In this document: positions 50,290-58,630 of the stretch, in pieces | How the letters are laid out: every line of letters begins with the position of its first letter | Numbering within the stretch: position 1 is the first letter of the stretch | Assembly: GCF_000721175.1 (NCBI RefSeq) | Contig: NZ_JOEZ01000004.1 | Location: forward strand, 174,297-238,296 | Source of the DNA: Streptomyces anulatus | GTDB lineage: Bacteria > Actinomycetota > Actinomycetes > Streptomycetales > Streptomycetaceae | Reading direction: 5' to 3' | Length of the DNA: 64,000 nucleotides | Translations under genes and position numbers: made by a program | Notes under the pieces: model-generated | Told to the model about the DNA's origin: nothing | Database searches by the model: none | What the model saw: only the letters and a program-made list of their open reading frames with translations

Positions 50290-50985
50290 CTACGAACTGG
50301 AGCTTCCCGTGAGGATGGTCGCTCGATCTGCCCGTACGACCGTCAACAGGTATGTATTGGGGCGTTCCTCGACGTATCCGACTCTGCGGACCTCCAGGAC
50401 CGTCAGGCTGTGACCCCGGAGCAGCCGGTTCTCCTCGGCAGTCGCCGGCCGCGCGGACCAACGGCTGCTGTGCCCGCTCTCCTGTCGCGCGCCCCCGGTG
50501 ACGAAGGGGGCGACGGTGACGGCGTGGCCGCCACTGTCCGAGTTCAGCTCGGTCGCGGTGAACAGCGTCTGCCAGGCCCAGGGGGTCCCCGTGTGGAGCA
50601 GGACGGCCTGGCGCTCGAAGAGCCGCGCGCCGGGGGGGAGGAGGAGTGCTTCCGCGGCCTGCTGGTTGGCGACTCTGGCGCCGGCGTGAAGGTCGGTATG
50701 GCCGAGGCTCTCGCTGTCGACCGGCCAGAGATGGCCGGCGTCGGAGACCTGCACCTCCACCTGCGGGAACGACTGCAGCACCCGGGTCCGGCGGCGGGGT
50801 GCCATCTCGACCAGCCCCTCGGCCTCCAGTAGGCGCAGCGCCTGTCCCATCGTGTTCTGGGCGACGCCGTACTTCTCCGCGAGCTCCCGCTGCCCGGGCA
50901 GCGCCTCGCCGGCGGCGAACGTTCCCGCCGTGATGTCGGCGCGCAGCGCCGCCGCGGCGCGTTCGTGCGGGTGATGGGACGTCAT
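50290..50985 (-). CDS. GntR-family transcriptional regulator (KorSA-like context)
   Basis: 231 aa from ATG 50985. The alternative start at 51081 would lie in the operator and adds no domain. The N-terminal winged helix is typical: AAALRADITAGTFAAGEALPG, then LAEKYGVAQNTMGQALRLLEAEGLV. The C-terminal about 150 residues look like a UTRA-type ligand domain. GntR proteins such as KorSA repress transfer genes on Streptomyces elements. It is divergent from the WhiB/spread operon with a 31-bp palindrome between. An effector is not evident. Confidence 0.9.
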   Translation of the reverse strand: MTSHHPHERAAAALRADITAGTFAAGEALPGQRELAEKYGVAQNTMGQALRLLEAEGLVEMAPRRRTRVLQSFPQVEVQVSDAGHLWPVDSESLGHTDLHAGARVANQQAAEALLLPPGARLFERQAVLLHTGTPWAWQTLFTATELNSDSGGHAVTVAPFVTGGARQESGHSSRWSARPATAEENRLLRGHSLTVLEVRRVGYVEERPNTYLLTVVRADRATILTGSSSS

Positions 50986-51043
50986 GCCCACATCTTGCCG
51001 CACCAGCCACAGCTGCTTCGTCACGTGATCGACCGCCCTCTCC

Positions 51044-51072
51044 TTGACGTGATCGGCATCGCCATGCATGAT
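51044..51072 (+). promoter_or_regulatory. Promoter of the WhiB/spread operon
   Basis: -35 TTGACG (51044-51049), 17-bp spacer, -10 CATGAT (51067-51072). The GntR-type operator starts immediately after it, so bound repressor would block open complex or clearance. Confidence 0.65.
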
Positions 51073-51103
51073 CTGACTCAACTGACGCAGTCAGTTAAGT
51101 CAG
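51073..51103. promoter_or_regulatory. GntR-type operator
   Basis: CTGACTCAACTGAC, GCA, GTCAGTTAAGTCAG: 14-bp arms with one mismatch and a perfect inner AACTGAC/GTCAGTT. Confidence 0.75.
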
Positions 51104-51202
51104 ATGGGGCGTGAAAACGCAAGCGGCCCCCGGGGCTGGTCCCCCCGGAGGCCGTGAACGCGCCTCATCCACCCACCAGAGCGTCACAGGAGATGAGATC
51201 GC

Positions 51203-51850
51203 GTGAACACCATGATGGCAGCCCACCCGCCGACTTCCCGCCCGAACCCGGGCTCGGCCGAGGCGAGCATCGCCCAGTTCGTCGCCTCGACCGACCCGCT
51301 CGACAGCCTCGTCGCCAGCGGCTTCCTCGATCGGCAGGACGGCCACTACGTCGCACAGGAACTGCGCACCCCGCAACTGCGCCAGGCGATGAAGTACTCG
51401 GTCTGCCTCACCGCCGAACCGGACATCGGCCACTTCTACCAGGAGGACGGAGAGCCTGACGCCGACTGGCGCCGCCGCCGTGCCCAGACCGTCCGCGACC
51501 ACTGCTCTGTGTGCCCGGTGCGCGCCGCGTGCGCCGAACTCGCCCTCCGCGAGGGCGACACCGTCGGCATCCGCGGCGGGCTGACCCCCGAGAAGCTCAA
51601 GCGCCGGCTCGTCATGGAGCGCGACCGGCTCGACCAGGCCCTCGCCGAGGACCAGCACGCCGCCCAGCAGCAGCAGGCCCGCATCGCCGCGGCGCGCGAG
51701 GTTCAGCGGCTGGCCGGTCAGTACCTCGGCACCTCCGGCAAGCGCGAGAAGCGCCTGGAGAACATGGAGAACATCCGCGAGGCCGCCCGGCGCCGCGACG
51801 AGCTCGTCGCCGCCCACCGCCGTTCCGCCGGCTGGACGGTCGCCGCATGA
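51203..51850 (+). CDS. WhiB-family regulator with long C-terminal extension
   Basis: 215 aa from GTG 51203 (AGGAGAT upstream). Four cysteines (68, 101, 104, 110; CSVCPVRAAC) can hold the WhiB 4Fe-4S cluster, and GIRGG (122-126) is the family turn. After the Wbl core there is an extra region of about 80 residues rich in Glu/Arg/Gln that should form a long helix or coiled coil. Wbl proteins bind sigma factors to steer promoters. First gene of the spread-type operon, overlapping the next gene by ATGA. Confidence 0.9.
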   Translation: MNTMMAAHPPTSRPNPGSAEASIAQFVASTDPLDSLVASGFLDRQDGHYVAQELRTPQLRQAMKYSVCLTAEPDIGHFYQEDGEPDADWRRRRAQTVRDHCSVCPVRAACAELALREGDTVGIRGGLTPEKLKRRLVMERDRLDQALAEDQHAAQQQQARIAAAREVQRLAGQYLGTSGKREKRLENMENIREAARRRDELVAAHRRSAGWTVAA

Positions 51851-52131
51851 ACCCCGCCGACGACGCATACGCCCTCAACCGCGCCCTGGTCAGCGCCCTC
51901 GCCCGCCGCGACGACGTCCTCTTACTCCCCGTCTTCGTACCGGCCGGCACCGACGCGCCGCCCGTCAACCCGCTCACCGTGATGCTCCTGGTCCTGCTCG
52001 GTCAGGTCACCGCCGAGCGTGACGCCTTCAGGGCCTGGGTCACCCAGGACCCGATCCAGCCCAGTGGCGACCCGCTGCGCGCCTGGGCCGCCGATGCGGC
52101 CAGCAACCTTGCCCGGAGGGACTCCCCGTGA
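51847..52131 (+). CDS. Hypothetical protein with a TTA codon, 94 aa
   Basis: ATG 51847 overlaps the whiB-like stop. The protein has one hydrophobic patch (NPLTVMLLVLLGQV). Codon 26 (51922-51924) is TTA, the rare leucine codon read by the developmentally expressed bldA tRNA in Streptomyces. Translation, and coupled translation of the operon, may thus be limited to late growth. Family unknown. Confidence 0.7.
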   Translation: MNPADDAYALNRALVSALARRDDVLLLPVFVPAGTDAPPVNPLTVMLLVLLGQVTAERDAFRAWVTQDPIQPSGDPLRAWAADAASNLARRDSP

Positions 52132-53675
52132 CACCCGACCTCGCCCCCCAGGGCGCGGACCTCGCCGAGCTCCTCGGCAGCTGGCAGTTCGTCCTCGGCA
52201 CGCTCGTCCTCACCCTCGGGCCGGCGATCGCCCTGCGCCGGCGCCGCCTGGCCCTGGCCGCGCTCACCGACAACGAGCGGGCCGCGGCCGCCGACCGCCG
52301 CGGGCGCCGGTTCGAGGACCTCCTCACCGTCGTCATCGCTGCGGCCGCGGCTGCCCTGTCGGCCACCGGTCTGCGCCGGGTCGGCCACCACCAGATGGGC
52401 CTGGATGCCCCCTTCGACCTCCTGCCCTTCGTCGCGCTCGACGTCGCGGCGATGGTCTGCGGCCGCCGCGCCCGCCGCCGCGCCCGCGACGGCGACGGAC
52501 CGGGCCTGTCCGGCGCACTCTTCTGGACCCTGGCCGGCATCAGCGCCGTCTTCTCCGCGTCCGAAGCCGACTCCGTCCTCGGCGGCACCGTCCGCGCGGT
52601 GTGGCCAGTTTTGGCCGCCGTGCTCTGGGAGATCGGCTCGCTCGAGGAGCGCCGCGCCGCCCGCAACAAGGGCGGACGCCCGGACCGCCGCATCGCCCTG
52701 GTGCGCCTGCTCCACCCTGTCGAGGCCTTCCGCGTCGCGCTGCTCCTCGCCGCCCGCCAGGACCTGGCTCAGGAGGAAGCCACCACCGAGGTCCGCATCT
52801 CCCGGGCCGCCTACCGCTGGTACCGGCTGCGCCGCGCCCAGGACGCGGTCAAGAGGAGCGGCAGGATGACCCACTGGGCATACCGCCTCGCCGAGATGCA
52901 CGCCGACGCCCGCGCCCAGGATGCCAGCGAACGAGCGGGATGCTCCGACCCCGTCATCCTGAAACGCGTCGTCGCCCGGCTCCAGCTCCGTGTGCGCCAG
53001 GCTGACATCGCCGGGATGAACCTGCGCAATCCCGCGGCGTTCGAGGGCATCCTCAACACCCTGATCGGCACCATCCCGACCATCCCATCCCAGGCAACTG
53101 AACCTCATCCTGCGCCCTCATCCCACCCCGCCGACGGCGAAGAGCCACAGGTCAAGGCCAGGATGACCGAGAGCGGTGGGCCCGAGGACGCCAGCGATGA
53201 CGAGAACACCGCCTCGCCGCACCCGGACGTCGACGCCGAGCAGGATGAGACCACGGCTGCGGAGCGGAAGACCGACGAGGAGGTCATGGCCGCCTTCGTC
53301 GAGATCGTCCCGCGCAAGGATGACGGCACGTTCGCCTGGGGCATCAACAAGTGCGCCGAAGCCCTCGGCATTGGCAACCCGCGGGCCGAGAAGTTCCTGA
53401 AGACGCAGGCCGAGTGGCTGCCCAAGGCGCTGGCCGCCCATCCCGCGGCGCACGGCGCCGACGGCGAAGAACCGGACCACTTCGACCAGGCCCTCGCCCT
53501 CGCGAACGAGCCGCCGCAATCGGCCGCCGGCCGCCAAGACCTCCAGCCCGACCCGGCGCTGGCTGGCCAGCAGCCGCTCCTCGACGAGCTCTTCCACCTC
53601 GACCCGACCGTGGGCGACCACTTCGAGCAGCACGACAGCGGCCTCCTCGTCCCCGCCGCCGGCAGCCGACCCTGA
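52128..53675 (+). CDS. DUF2637 (SpdB-like) membrane protein with C-terminal DNA-binding region
   Basis: 515 aa. Four or five N-terminal transmembrane segments (about 17-36, 65-80, 98-112, 128-145, 150-170) carry the DUF2637 pattern. A cytoplasmic middle (YRWYRLRRAQDAVKR), an acidic linker and a C-terminal winged-helix-like segment (AFVEIVPRKDDGTFAWGINKCAEALGI) follow. Such proteins include SpdB-type factors for plasmid spread between mycelial compartments. GTGA overlap with the upstream gene. Confidence 0.8.
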   Translation: MTPDLAPQGADLAELLGSWQFVLGTLVLTLGPAIALRRRRLALAALTDNERAAAADRRGRRFEDLLTVVIAAAAAALSATGLRRVGHHQMGLDAPFDLLPFVALDVAAMVCGRRARRRARDGDGPGLSGALFWTLAGISAVFSASEADSVLGGTVRAVWPVLAAVLWEIGSLEERRAARNKGGRPDRRIALVRLLHPVEAFRVALLLAARQDLAQEEATTEVRISRAAYRWYRLRRAQDAVKRSGRMTHWAYRLAEMHADARAQDASERAGCSDPVILKRVVARLQLRVRQADIAGMNLRNPAAFEGILNTLIGTIPTIPSQATEPHPAPSSHPADGEEPQVKARMTESGGPEDASDDENTASPHPDVDAEQDETTAAERKTDEEVMAAFVEIVPRKDDGTFAWGINKCAEALGIGNPRAEKFLKTQAEWLPKALAAHPAAHGADGEEPDHFDQALALANEPPQSAAGRQDLQPDPALAGQQPLLDELFHLDPTVGDHFEQHDSGLLVPAAGSRP

Positions 53676-53735
53676 CGCCCCGCTCCGCAGGGCGCTCAGG
53701 AGGGCTGCCCGCGAGCACGACCGTGAGGACCACAC

Positions 53736-53909
53736 ATGTCCGCCACCACCTTCGACCAGCACGTCAACGAGGCCCTCGCCCTCGTCGCACCGGCCCGCCG
53801 GCCCGTCACCGCTACCGGACCGGCCCGGTCGGCCAGCGCCCCGCAGCGCGGCCGGCCCCGCCTCGCCCTCGTGCGACGCCCCATCTCCCGAGAGGGGAGC
53901 GAGCAGTGA
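53736..53909 (+). CDS. Small basic protein, 57 aa
   Basis: ATG 53736 after GTGAGGAC; the stop overlaps the next GTG start (GTGA). Residues 20-55 are Arg/Pro/Ala-rich. It may act as a coupling frame. No family recognised. Confidence 0.5.
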   Translation: MSATTFDQHVNEALALVAPARRPVTATGPARSASAPQRGRPRLALVRRPISREGSEQ

Positions 53910-54949
53910 GCACGACCCCTTCCACCCGCGGCCGGAGAAACCGGACGCACTCCAACACCTCTCAGGGCGAACCGCCCCAGACCGCGGAGACGGAGAGCGG
54001 CGTCCCGGACGACGAGACGCAGCTGCGCCGCCTCTTGTCCCGCATCGGTGTCCGACCCCTCGGTCACGCCGAGCAGCCCGTCGACGAGGAGCCGGCCACG
54101 GCCCGCCCCGAGCAGGAACTGACGTCCGCCGGTTCCACCCGTCGGATCTCGATGTCGCCCGGCGGCCGGCTGCCCGTGCCCGGGCAGACCATCGACCTCA
54201 CGGACATCCCCGAGCAGCAGGCCCCGGCCGACGAGCCGATGCCCGCAGAGGGCCAGGACGCCACGGCTAAGCCGGCCGGGCCCGCAGAGGCGCAGCCCGC
54301 GGGTGAGCAGACGAAGAGGGTGTGGCCACCTCGTGTTCCCTGGCGTCGACACAAGGACGACGACCAGGCCGAGGGCGCGGCCGCCTCGGACGCGGACGAA
54401 GACCTCCCGGAGCTCGAGGGCGACGAGCCCGACTGGTTCCGCGTACAGAAGACCGCCGCTCCGCAGGCACCAGACCCGGACACCTACGAGGTGCATCACC
54501 ACTACTACGGCACAGGCCAGGAGCCGCCGGCACGCGCAGGGGAGGGGACCGGCCCCGGCCGCAACCGCAGCTCTCTCACCGCCTGGTGGGTGTCGCTCAC
54601 CCCGTTGCAGCGGTTCATCCTCCACAACGGAGCGGCCGCGACCGCCGGCGCCTGGAGCTGGGGTTTGTTCACCGCCCAGTGGAACACCGGCCTGCCCCAG
54701 TGGACGCTCGCCGTCATGCACGACGCTGCCGCCAGCAGCAACGAGCCCACCACCCCGTTCATCGTCGGCGGCGGCGTGATGCTGATCGCCGCGGTTGCCG
54801 GCGGCGCCATCACCGCCTTCGTGGAGAAGTGGCTGTACCGCCTGCCCTCGTTCTGCGCCGCCGTCCGCTTCCTCACCCACATCCCGGTCGCCTCCGCCGG
54901 CATTGCCGTCCTGCTGTTCCTGCCCTCCACCTTTGAAGGACACCCGTGA
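53906..54949 (+). CDS. Spread-type membrane protein, 347 aa
   Basis: GTG 53906. The first 225 residues are disordered, acidic, with Pro/Glu/Ala repeats. After that come three transmembrane helices (about 245-262, 285-305, 322-340). A TYEVHHHYYGTG segment precedes the membrane part. The layout of a long soluble N-terminal region and a membrane end is common in actinobacterial plasmid spread operons. Function by context. Confidence 0.7.
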   Translation: MSTTPSTRGRRNRTHSNTSQGEPPQTAETESGVPDDETQLRRLLSRIGVRPLGHAEQPVDEEPATARPEQELTSAGSTRRISMSPGGRLPVPGQTIDLTDIPEQQAPADEPMPAEGQDATAKPAGPAEAQPAGEQTKRVWPPRVPWRRHKDDDQAEGAAASDADEDLPELEGDEPDWFRVQKTAAPQAPDPDTYEVHHHYYGTGQEPPARAGEGTGPGRNRSSLTAWWVSLTPLQRFILHNGAAATAGAWSWGLFTAQWNTGLPQWTLAVMHDAAASSNEPTTPFIVGGGVMLIAAVAGGAITAFVEKWLYRLPSFCAAVRFLTHIPVASAGIAVLLFLPSTFEGHP

Positions 54950-55386
54950 CCACCCCGCTCGCCGTCGCGGCCGGAACCAGCGCCCTCGGCCCGATGTCCG
55001 CCACCGCCGTCAGCATCATCCTGATCGTCACCCTCATCTACGGCATCTGGGGCAAGGGGAAGAAGAAGCTGGCCCGAGGCCCCGCCCAGGCCATCGGCTT
55101 CTTCGCCGAGCTCGCCTTCCTGCGCGCCGACAGCTGGCCCCACGACCTCGGCATCGCCGTCCAGGACATCCCGCGCCAGGTCGCCGCGAACCCAGACCTG
55201 GGATCCATCGGCATGACTGCCGTGGTGATCATCCTGCTTGTGCTGTCCGCCTTCGCCCCCATCGTGCCGTTCACCGGTGCCCTGTGGGGAATGCTTACCG
55301 CGGCCGCCATGGCCGCCGCGCAGGGCTCCATCTGGCGGGCGGCCATCTCCGTCGCCACCGCCGCACTGTCCCTGGTGGGCGCATGA
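54946..55386 (+). CDS. Spread-type membrane protein, 146 aa
   Basis: GTG 54946. Three or four transmembrane helices (about 20-36, 88-105, 108-125, 130-145) and a basic loop GKGKKKLARG near residue 40. Coupled to genes on both sides by 4-bp overlaps. It resembles small Spd membrane proteins by topology only. Confidence 0.7.
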   Translation: MTTPLAVAAGTSALGPMSATAVSIILIVTLIYGIWGKGKKKLARGPAQAIGFFAELAFLRADSWPHDLGIAVQDIPRQVAANPDLGSIGMTAVVIILLVLSAFAPIVPFTGALWGMLTAAAMAAAQGSIWRAAISVATAALSLVGA

Positions 55387-56204
55387 CCAGGCAGCCGGAC
55401 AAGACGAGCACCACCAAGCAGGAACGGCGGAAGATCAGGCTGGAGCACATCCCGTTCGTGCGCGAGGTCCCGGTCCTGGTACGCGCCACCATGGTCGCGC
55501 TGCGCTACGTCGGCGCCTGGCTGCGCGCCGGCGACCAGGAACGCGGCGGGTTCCTCGTCCGCCTCACCGCACTCGGCCTCGCCGGCTACGTCGCCCTGCA
55601 CTTCAGCGAGAAGCACCCCGGGCTCTGGTACGTCTACAGCGCCACTGGGCTGGTCGTCGTCACGACCGTCGCCGTCCGCACCGGCCTGTCAGCCGGCCGC
55701 ACAGTAGAGGCCCTGGAAGCCGCACATGCCCCATCCGAGGAGGAGCCGCAGGGGAGCGACAGCGTAAACGATCATGAAATGGCGGGGGAGCGAGGCCCTG
55801 AAACGACTCCCCAGGCCACTTCGGCCGAAGCCGACGCCGCCTTCGCAGTGTTCATTGAGCACAGCGTCGCCTTCGCCGTCCGCCAAGGCCGCAAGGGCGT
55901 CCACACCGACACCCTGCTCAAGCGGATCCACCAGGAGCACATGCTGGCCGACTGGACGGAGCCCATGCTCAGGCAGAAGTGCAAGTCCCTTGGCATCCCC
56001 GTCCGGACCCAGATGGGCATCCAGGGGAGGAACTACTTCGGTGTGCATGTCGAGAACCTCGAGCAGGCCCTCGGCAGGCCCCTGAGGATCCCCGCCCAGC
56101 TTGTCCCCGACCTCACCCCGAACGCCCCCGCCGCGCCCCCTGCCGAGCCTCCCGCTCCGCCCCCCGAAGTGGCCTTCCTCAAGGCTCCTGCAGAGGCCGA
56201 CTGA
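55383..56204 (+). CDS. Membrane protein with C-terminal winged-helix-like region, 273 aa
   Basis: ATG 55383. Two transmembrane helices (about 58-75 and 82-100) are followed by a linker. The region at 155-230 (FIEHSVAFAVRQGRKGVHTDTLLKRIHQE ends in a GVHVENL strand) resembles the C-terminal helix-turn-helix of FtsK/TraB-like or Spd proteins. It ends with a Pro/Ala tail. Last gene of the operon before a strong terminator. Confidence 0.7.
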   Translation: MTRQPDKTSTTKQERRKIRLEHIPFVREVPVLVRATMVALRYVGAWLRAGDQERGGFLVRLTALGLAGYVALHFSEKHPGLWYVYSATGLVVVTTVAVRTGLSAGRTVEALEAAHAPSEEEPQGSDSVNDHEMAGERGPETTPQATSAEADAAFAVFIEHSVAFAVRQGRKGVHTDTLLKRIHQEHMLADWTEPMLRQKCKSLGIPVRTQMGIQGRNYFGVHVENLEQALGRPLRIPAQLVPDLTPNAPAAPPAEPPAPPPEVAFLKAPAEAD

Positions 56205-56210
56205 ACCATC

Positions 56211-56256
56211 CGCCCGGGAGCTCCCTCGGCCGCCGCCCAGAGGGGGCTCCCGGGCG
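56211..56256 (+). terminator. Terminator of the spread operon
   Basis: CGCCCGGGAGC / GCTCCCGGGCG, 11-bp perfect stem with a 24-nt loop. Confidence 0.7.
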
Positions 56257-56478
56257 TCCACAAATGTCCTCCGGCCGGCTGCCACTCCCCTCCCCCACAG
56301 GGGCTCGACCAGCCATCTATCGGTCACATATACGACCGCCTGACCTGCGGATCTACCCCAACGCTAGATGCATCTATCACCCCCATCTACCGTGCCCTAT
56401 CAGCCTGTTCCCGTCCCGTAGAGCGCGGCCGCCCGGTACCGTCGAACCACACCCGCAAGACCAGTGGAGGGGTCCGCG
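56257..56478 (+). other. Intergenic region with CATCTA repeats
   Basis: Four degenerate copies of (C/G)ATCTA(T/C)C occur near 56314-56392, just upstream of the small zinc-ribbon membrane protein. They could be operator half-sites. Confidence 0.35.
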
Positions 56479-56715
56479 ATGGCATGGCGGTACGCGTGCG
56501 GCCCGTGCGGGGTCACGACAGGATGGCTGCCGAAGGATCAGGCCTCCGCCAAGCGGGACGAACATCGGAACACCGTCCACCCCGGCATGACCCCAACGGC
56601 CGAGGTGTTCGAGTCCAACGCCAAGTCGATCGCTAAGGATCCGGCCGCCCTGCGCATGTGGGCGGCCATCGCCGTCGTCTGTCTGCTCGCCTGGATCATC
56701 CAGACCATGCACTGA
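56479..56715 (+). CDS. Small protein with zinc ribbon and C-terminal membrane helix
   Basis: 78 aa from ATG 56479 (GGAGGGG upstream). An N-terminal CGPC pair with later His residues (RDEHRNTVHP) could bind zinc in a C2H2-like arrangement. Residues 60-76 form a transmembrane helix (WAAIAVVCLLAWIIQ). Monocistronic by spacing. Unknown role. Confidence 0.65.
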   Translation: MAWRYACGPCGVTTGWLPKDQASAKRDEHRNTVHPGMTPTAEVFESNAKSIAKDPAALRMWAAIAVVCLLAWIIQTMH

Positions 56716-56803
56716 CGCACGATCGTCCAGCCGCACTCCCAGGGCCACGGCTGCTCCAACCAACACCTCGCAGCGCGAGCTGGCCTACCCCCTCAACTTG
56801 ATG

Positions 56804-56832
56804 TTGCTTATTAGCATTTCAATATGTACTGT
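56804..56832 (+). promoter_or_regulatory. Shared promoter family, copy 8 (plus strand)
   Basis: -35 TTGCTT (56804-56809), 17-bp spacer, -10 TACTGT (56827-56832). It is the only plus-strand copy and lies just upstream of element E. Confidence 0.85.
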
Positions 56833-56860
56833 GGTAGTCGCGGAGAAAGTTCCGCCTCTG

Positions 56861-56898
56861 TGTCACACGCCGCTCGCGCACAACACCTGTAGCAGACG
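56861..56898 (+). promoter_or_regulatory. TGTCACA-N16-CACC element, copy E
   Basis: TGTCACA (56861-56867), 16 bp, CACC (56884-56887) over CACCTG-TAG-CAGACG. It lies downstream of promoter copy 8, so the lipoprotein gene has both signals in tandem. Confidence 0.75.
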
Positions 56899-56928
56899 AG
56901 CGCACCCACACACCTCCTGGAGCCCAAC

Positions 56929-57507
56929 GTGCCCGCGCCCCGCACCCTGATGATCGGAACCGCCCTCGCGAGTACCGCCCTCATCATCACCGGCTGCACC
57001 AACAGTCCCATCAAGCACGGCGAGGTCATCGACAAGCGCGGCTACGCCGGTTCCTGGATCCCCGAGTACGAGGACGTGTACCGCCAGGACTGCTCGACCA
57101 TCCGCACCAGCTCGTTCACCACCACCGCCTTCGCGGGCCGCAGCAGCGGCTCCAGCGGCAGCACGTCCAGCGGCGGCAAGTCCAGCTCGTCGGGCAGTAC
57201 CGGCAAGAAGAACAACGACACCAACCCCGACGGCTCCGGAGGTTCGTCCGGCGGCACCCCGCCCGGCAAGCCCTTCACAAACGGGGGCACCTCCGGCACC
57301 ACCCAGCCCGGATCGTCCGGCTCGACCACCGACGGCAGCAGCCAGCCCACCAAGCAGTGCCAGCGCCACCACGTCGGCCGGAAGCAGACCGGTCAGCACT
57401 GGCAGCCGGGCAAGTGGGAGCTCCAGCTCCGCGACGGCGACCGAACCGGCTGGATCACGGTCTCCGAGACCACCTACAACGACACCGATCTCCACGACCG
57501 CATCTGA
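56929..57507 (+). CDS. Lipoprotein with Ser/Gly-rich linker
   Basis: 192 aa from GTG 56929 (CCTGGAG upstream). A lipoprotein signal peptide ends LIITGC, with the lipid-anchored Cys near residue 23. A long Ser/Gly/Thr-rich linker (about 70-140) leads to a small C-terminal domain with CQRHHVGRKQTGQHW. It would be on the outer face of the membrane and could take part in cell-surface contact, exclusion or wall interaction. It is the only exported non-channel protein under the TGTCACA element. Confidence 0.8.
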   Translation: MPAPRTLMIGTALASTALIITGCTNSPIKHGEVIDKRGYAGSWIPEYEDVYRQDCSTIRTSSFTTTAFAGRSSGSSGSTSSGGKSSSSGSTGKKNNDTNPDGSGGSSGGTPPGKPFTNGGTSGTTQPGSSGSTTDGSSQPTKQCQRHHVGRKQTGQHWQPGKWELQLRDGDRTGWITVSETTYNDTDLHDRI

Positions 57508-57536
57508 CCCCCCCGAGACCCAGAGGGAGATCTGTC

Positions 57537-58061
57537 ATGCCCGGTGCACCCGAGTACACCCCCTACAGCATCTACATGCTGGAGCCGCACGCTGAGTATG
57601 CGACCGCCGAGAACGGCCACATCCCGATCGAAGCCATCGCCGAGCGCGTCTACGGCAAGCCGTACAACTCGCTGCGCGGTTGCCAGCGGGACGACGAGCA
57701 CATCCCCAATGACAGCGTGAAGCTGTACGAACTCACCTCCGAGGGGGACTACGAGGAGGCGCTCGACCAGTTCGATGAGGCGAGGGTGTACTTGGGCTGG
57801 GACTCCGGTCTCGGTGAGGTCGTTTACAAGACCGGCATGACCGAGCTGGACTACTGGCTGAGCATTCGCGTCGCTGACGAGAACACGCCCGCCACTGTCG
57901 AGGCGAACCCGTCCGATACGCAAGACCTTGAGAACGCCGTGTTCGAGAGCCGATTCTTCGCCGATCGCGCCTTCTCCCCGTCGCTGAACCTGATCCTCGC
58001 CGATCTCATCCGCCGCGGCGAACTCCCGCGCGGTAACTACCTGTTCCGGCACTGGTGGTGA
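57537..58061 (+). CDS. Hypothetical protein, 174 aa
   Basis: ATG 57537 with GAGGGAG upstream, 29 bp after the lipoprotein gene and probably co-transcribed. Acidic, aromatic-rich, soluble (YSIYMLEPHAEYATAENG). No family recognised. A strong terminator follows at 58184. Confidence 0.7.
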   Translation: MPGAPEYTPYSIYMLEPHAEYATAENGHIPIEAIAERVYGKPYNSLRGCQRDDEHIPNDSVKLYELTSEGDYEEALDQFDEARVYLGWDSGLGEVVYKTGMTELDYWLSIRVADENTPATVEANPSDTQDLENAVFESRFFADRAFSPSLNLILADLIRRGELPRGNYLFRHWW

Positions 58062-58183
58062 TCAAAGCGACACGAAAACCGACGCCAAAGAGCCCCGACG
58101 AGGCCCACCAGGCCCTCTTCCCTGGCGATCCGCTGCCACGCGACCAGTTACCCACCCCAACACACCCGCCCCCGACGACCTCC

Positions 58184-58215
58184 GATGCGGGGCCACCACC
58201 CGGTGGCCCCGCATC
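58184..58215 (+). terminator. Terminator of the lipoprotein operon
   Basis: A 14-bp perfect stem (GATGCGGGGCCACC, loop ACCC). Confidence 0.8.
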
Positions 58216-58305
58216 ATCCAGTGGGAGACACCAGATGCACGCCTTCGTTCTCGGAACCATCTCGGAGCCGCCGTCACCCTGCTCGCTCTCGCCCTGAGCC
58301 GGCGC

Positions 58306-58500
58306 ATGACCCGGAAACCGCACTGCCCCTGGTGCGCCACAGCCTCGTCCTGGCCCACCTCCCAGCATGACGCCCTGCACTGTCGCGGCTATGTACAAGA
58401 ACGCCGCCCCGAGCGCCGCCGCGACATCGCACACGGACGACCGGTTCCCCAGCCCAACCCCTGGGGCCACGCGCACCTCCTCGACGAAGAACGACGCTAG
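58306..58500 (+). CDS. Possible small zinc-knuckle protein, 64 aa
   Basis: ATG 58306 without a clear ribosome site. Begins MTRKPHCPWCATASSW, with CPWC and a later HC pair. Low support, kept because similar small Cys proteins recur in this window. Confidence 0.35.
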   Translation: MTRKPHCPWCATASSWPTSQHDALHCRGYVQERRPERRRDIAHGRPVPQPNPWGHAHLLDEERR

Positions 58501-58630
58501 CCACAGCGCAAGCCCCCGACCGAGCACACCCCTGCGCCGCGCCATCGTGACCTCGCCCGCAGCACCCCCAAGGCCGCAGGCTGACCAAACCTCACTCACC
58601 CGCGACCAGTCACCCTGAAGGGGAAGCCCT

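Noticed and set aside
58055..58297. 80-aa plus-strand frame
   Set aside because: It reads through the strong terminator at 58184-58215 and has no ribosome site.
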